A stretch of 37,758 nucleotides of DNA, from contig JANYBM010000044.1 of NCBI GenBank assembly GCA_025361125.1, positions 1 through 37,758 of the forward strand, written 5' to 3'. Each line of letters starts with the position of its first letter. Position 1 is the first letter of the stretch. Positions 36,047 through 37,758 of this stretch are shown in pieces. Origin of the DNA: Holophagaceae bacterium. Lineage in GTDB: Bacteria > Acidobacteriota > Holophagae > Holophagales > Holophagaceae. The position numbers and the translations under genes are program-made. The notes below the pieces were generated by a model. It ran no database searches and was not told the origin of the DNA. It worked only from the letters and a program-made list of their open reading frames with translations.

Positions 36047-36640
36047 ATGATTAATCGCAGGCTAGCCCTGTCCATTGCCCTGCTTACAGCGGGAATGGCC
36101 CACGCGTAAGACACGCGTTTCGGGCTCCAGGGCACCATCAGCATTCCCAGCGCGGATCTGAAATCCGTGACCTCCTCGGGAGGGTATGGCGCGGCCCTGA
36201 CCGTGGACATCCCCCTTTCTGGCGGCCACGTCCTCCGTCCCCGCTTCGACTACATCTACTACCGAGAGAAGAACACGGATGATGCCTATTCATTCGGCTC
36301 CATCGCCTATCACTACACCGACAAGTACAGCGTCAACAGCGCGGGCTTAGGCCTTGACTATGCCTACTACACGGCGGGGAAACCCGAGGGGTTCTATTTT
36401 CTCGTTGGAATCCACCAAAGCCGCTACGAGATCAAGGACACTTACAGTGAGTCCATCACAGGCGAGCCGACATTCACGGACCAACACCGCGCTAAATCGA
36501 AAAACAAGCTGGGTTATGCGGTTGGGTTCGGCTATGACTTCAACCGGCACTGGGGATCCCAGCTTCGCCTCACCAGCGTAGATTTGTCTGACGGGTCTGA
36601 AAAGACCAGCTACAACGCCTACAACTTCGGCATCACGTAG
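36047..36640 (+). pseudogene. Beta-barrel paralogue interrupted by a stop at codon 21
   Basis: ATG 36047, with AGGAACC upstream, starts a good signal peptide (MINRRLALSIALLTAGMAHA). Codon 21 is TAA (36107-36109), then the same frame continues for 177 codons as DTRFGLQGTISIPSADLK and a full barrel. The intact neighbour reads A-Q-D-V-R-Y-G-L-Q here, so the stop replaces the Gln at the cleavage site (CAA to TAA is one change). The remaining frame shows no other damage, so the lesion is recent, a sequencing error, or read through. GTG 36167 could start a fragment without a signal. Confidence 0.8.
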
Positions 36641-36697
36641 ATGTTCTAAATACGGTTCATTGGCCGGAGGCGGGGGCAGTGCTCCCGCCTTCACATT

Positions 36698-37758
36698 TCA
36701 TAACCCGTATTCCTTCCAGCGATCGGTTATGCGGTCCAGGATTTCCTCGGGGAAAACCAGATCCCGCGGCCATTCCCGTTTGAAATCATCGAAAGACTTG
36801 TTCTTGCGCGTGGCATCAATGCCCACCTTGCTGCCGAAGGCGAAACGGTCCGAGGAGTGGTCCAGCACGTCCAGGGGCCCATCGGTGAAGAGCATGTCCC
36901 GGCGCGGATCCACATTGCTGGTGATGCGGAAAAGGACCTCGTTCATGTCGTGGGGATCAATATCCTCGTCCACCACCACCACGCACTTGCTGAACATGAT
37001 CTGGCCCGTGCCCCAGATGGCGCTCATCACTTTTTGCGCGTGGCCTGGATATTCCTTTTTCACGGAGACGATCACCAGGTTGTGGAAGCCGCCCGCGGCG
37101 GGCAGGTGCATATCGCGGATCTCCGGCAATACCATCCGCAGCAGCGGCAAGAAGATGCGCTCGGTGGCGAGCCCCAGGTAGGCGTCTTCCTGCGGTGGGC
37201 GGCCAACGATGGTGGCGGGATAGATGGCGTTCTTGCGCATGGTTATGGCTTCCACATGCAGCACCGGGTAGTCGTTCGCAAGCGAGTAGTAGCCCGTGTG
37301 ATCGCCGAAGGGGCCTTCATTCCTGAGTTCACGGGGATTCACATAGCCTTCGATGACGATCTCGGAATCGGCGGGGACTTCCAGATCATTGGTGATGCAC
37401 TTCACCATGTCGATGCCGCTTCCCCGCAGGAATCCGGCGAACATCAGTTCTGAGAGAAAGGGCGGCAATGGGGCGGTGGCGCAATAGGTCAGATTCGGAT
37501 CCCCGCCGAAGCTTACGGCCACGGGCATTTTTTCGGTGTCGTCGTAGCCGTGGCGATTTCTCGCGCCATCGTGGTGAAGCTGTGTGTGAAAGCCCAGGGT
37601 CCGGTCATCGAATACCTGCAGCCGGTAAAGGCCCAGGTTGCGGTGGCCCGTCGCTTTGTTGCGTGTGTGGCTGAGCCCTAAGGTGATGAAAGGCCCGCCA
37701 TCTTCAGGCCAGGTGGTGAGCGCCGGCAGTTTGGAGAGTCGCACCTCTGCGCCCTGCA
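36698..37758 (-). CDS. UbiD-family decarboxylase (5' end beyond window)
   Basis: UbiD-type enzymes decarboxylate aromatic or unsaturated acids using prenylated FMN made by UbiX; one member acts in ubiquinone synthesis. The visible 353 residues include LPALTTWPEDGGPF, LRNEGPFGDHTGYY with the catalytic acidic residues, PPQEDAYLGLATERIFLPLL and VVVVDEDIDPHD. The frame continues in phase to the window edge as Q-G-A-E-V-R-L-S, as in family members, so the GTG at 37744 is internal. About 110-130 N-terminal residues are missing. Menaquinone/ubiquinone synthesis or aromatic catabolism are both possible. Confidence 0.88.
   Translation of the reverse strand, partial: QGAEVRLSKLPALTTWPEDGGPFITLGLSHTRNKATGHRNLGLYRLQVFDDRTLGFHTQLHHDGARNRHGYDDTEKMPVAVSFGGDPNLTYCATAPLPPFLSELMFAGFLRGSGIDMVKCITNDLEVPADSEIVIEGYVNPRELRNEGPFGDHTGYYSLANDYPVLHVEAITMRKNAIYPATIVGRPPQEDAYLGLATERIFLPLLRMVLPEIRDMHLPAAGGFHNLVIVSVKKEYPGHAQKVMSAIWGTGQIMFSKCVVVVDEDIDPHDMNEVLFRITSNVDPRRDMLFTDGPLDVLDHSSDRFAFGSKVGIDATRKNKSFDDFKREWPRDLVFPEEILDRITDRWKEYGL

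Overview
This window is ordinary chromosomal core-genome DNA from a GC-rich (about 58-60% by eye) Gram-negative-type, rod-shaped bacterium. The gene mix suggests Acidobacteriota, most likely the Holophagaceae (Geothrix/Holophaga group). The pointers are a complete mre/mrd elongation cluster, a one-domain CarH-like B12 regulator, an HspR repressor inside a dnaK-dnaJ cluster, outer-membrane beta-barrels and an acidobacterial-style Ser/Thr kinase. The lineage is an inference from gene content; no rRNA is present to prove it. I see no tRNA, rRNA, CRISPR array, insertion sequence or prophage. No gene-free stretch exceeds 300 bases; the longest are 5596-5784 and 8616-8793.

Layout. Bases 99-5595 hold mreB, mreC, mreD, mrdA (PBP2) and rodA, a complete elongasome operon with ATGA-type overlaps. 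A possible 9-codon leader ORF precedes mreC. Bases 5785-10401 hold a CmoB-like methyltransferase reading leftward, ligA, and a transmembrane Ser/Thr kinase. Bases 10504-12184 hold a small lipoprotein and a trans-sulfuration PLP enzyme, facing away from each other across a duplicated 22-bp element. Bases 12289-15758 are a leftward gene string: CYTH phosphohydrolase, GNAT-like protein, PlsC-like acyltransferase, agmatinase-family hydrolase and an unknown protein. Bases 15777-20665 read rightward: an anchored unknown protein, a receiver-domain protein with a long acidic linker, a conserved unknown protein with a clear terminator, a MerR/B12-binding (CarH-like) regulator and a small GDT1-type membrane protein. 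Bases 20685-23878 hold rsmE (leftward), then a TerC-family transporter, ribF and a secreted DUF2059 protein.

Bases 23961-32865 are a long leftward block led by the heat-shock genes: dnaK, dnaJ, hspR, a sigma-70-family factor, a DnaC-like ATPase, an RND/MMPL exporter and a MidA-type methyltransferase. A good sigma-70-type promoter with a perfect palindrome at its start point precedes dnaK. A terminator-like hairpin and a HspR-box-like (HAIR) site lie between dnaK and dnaJ. Bases 33037-35198 hold yacG, an ExoD-family gene, trmD and rplS with a strong terminator. Bases 35320-36640 hold two tandem beta-barrel genes, the second interrupted by a stop codon exactly at the signal-peptide junction. 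A UbiD-family decarboxylase runs off the right edge.

How the genes work together. The first block builds the lateral cell wall: the MreB filament, the MreCD activators, and the RodA polymerase with its PBP2 transpeptidase. The dnaK-dnaJ-hspR-sigma block looks like a self-contained heat-shock regulatory unit, with chaperones, their likely repressor and a possible dedicated sigma factor. I found no obvious large novel system. The most interesting material is regulatory: coupled mini-ORFs, duplicated start-site elements, 5'-end hairpins, a CarH-like protein lacking one cobalamin ligand, and the nonsense-interrupted outer-membrane paralogue.
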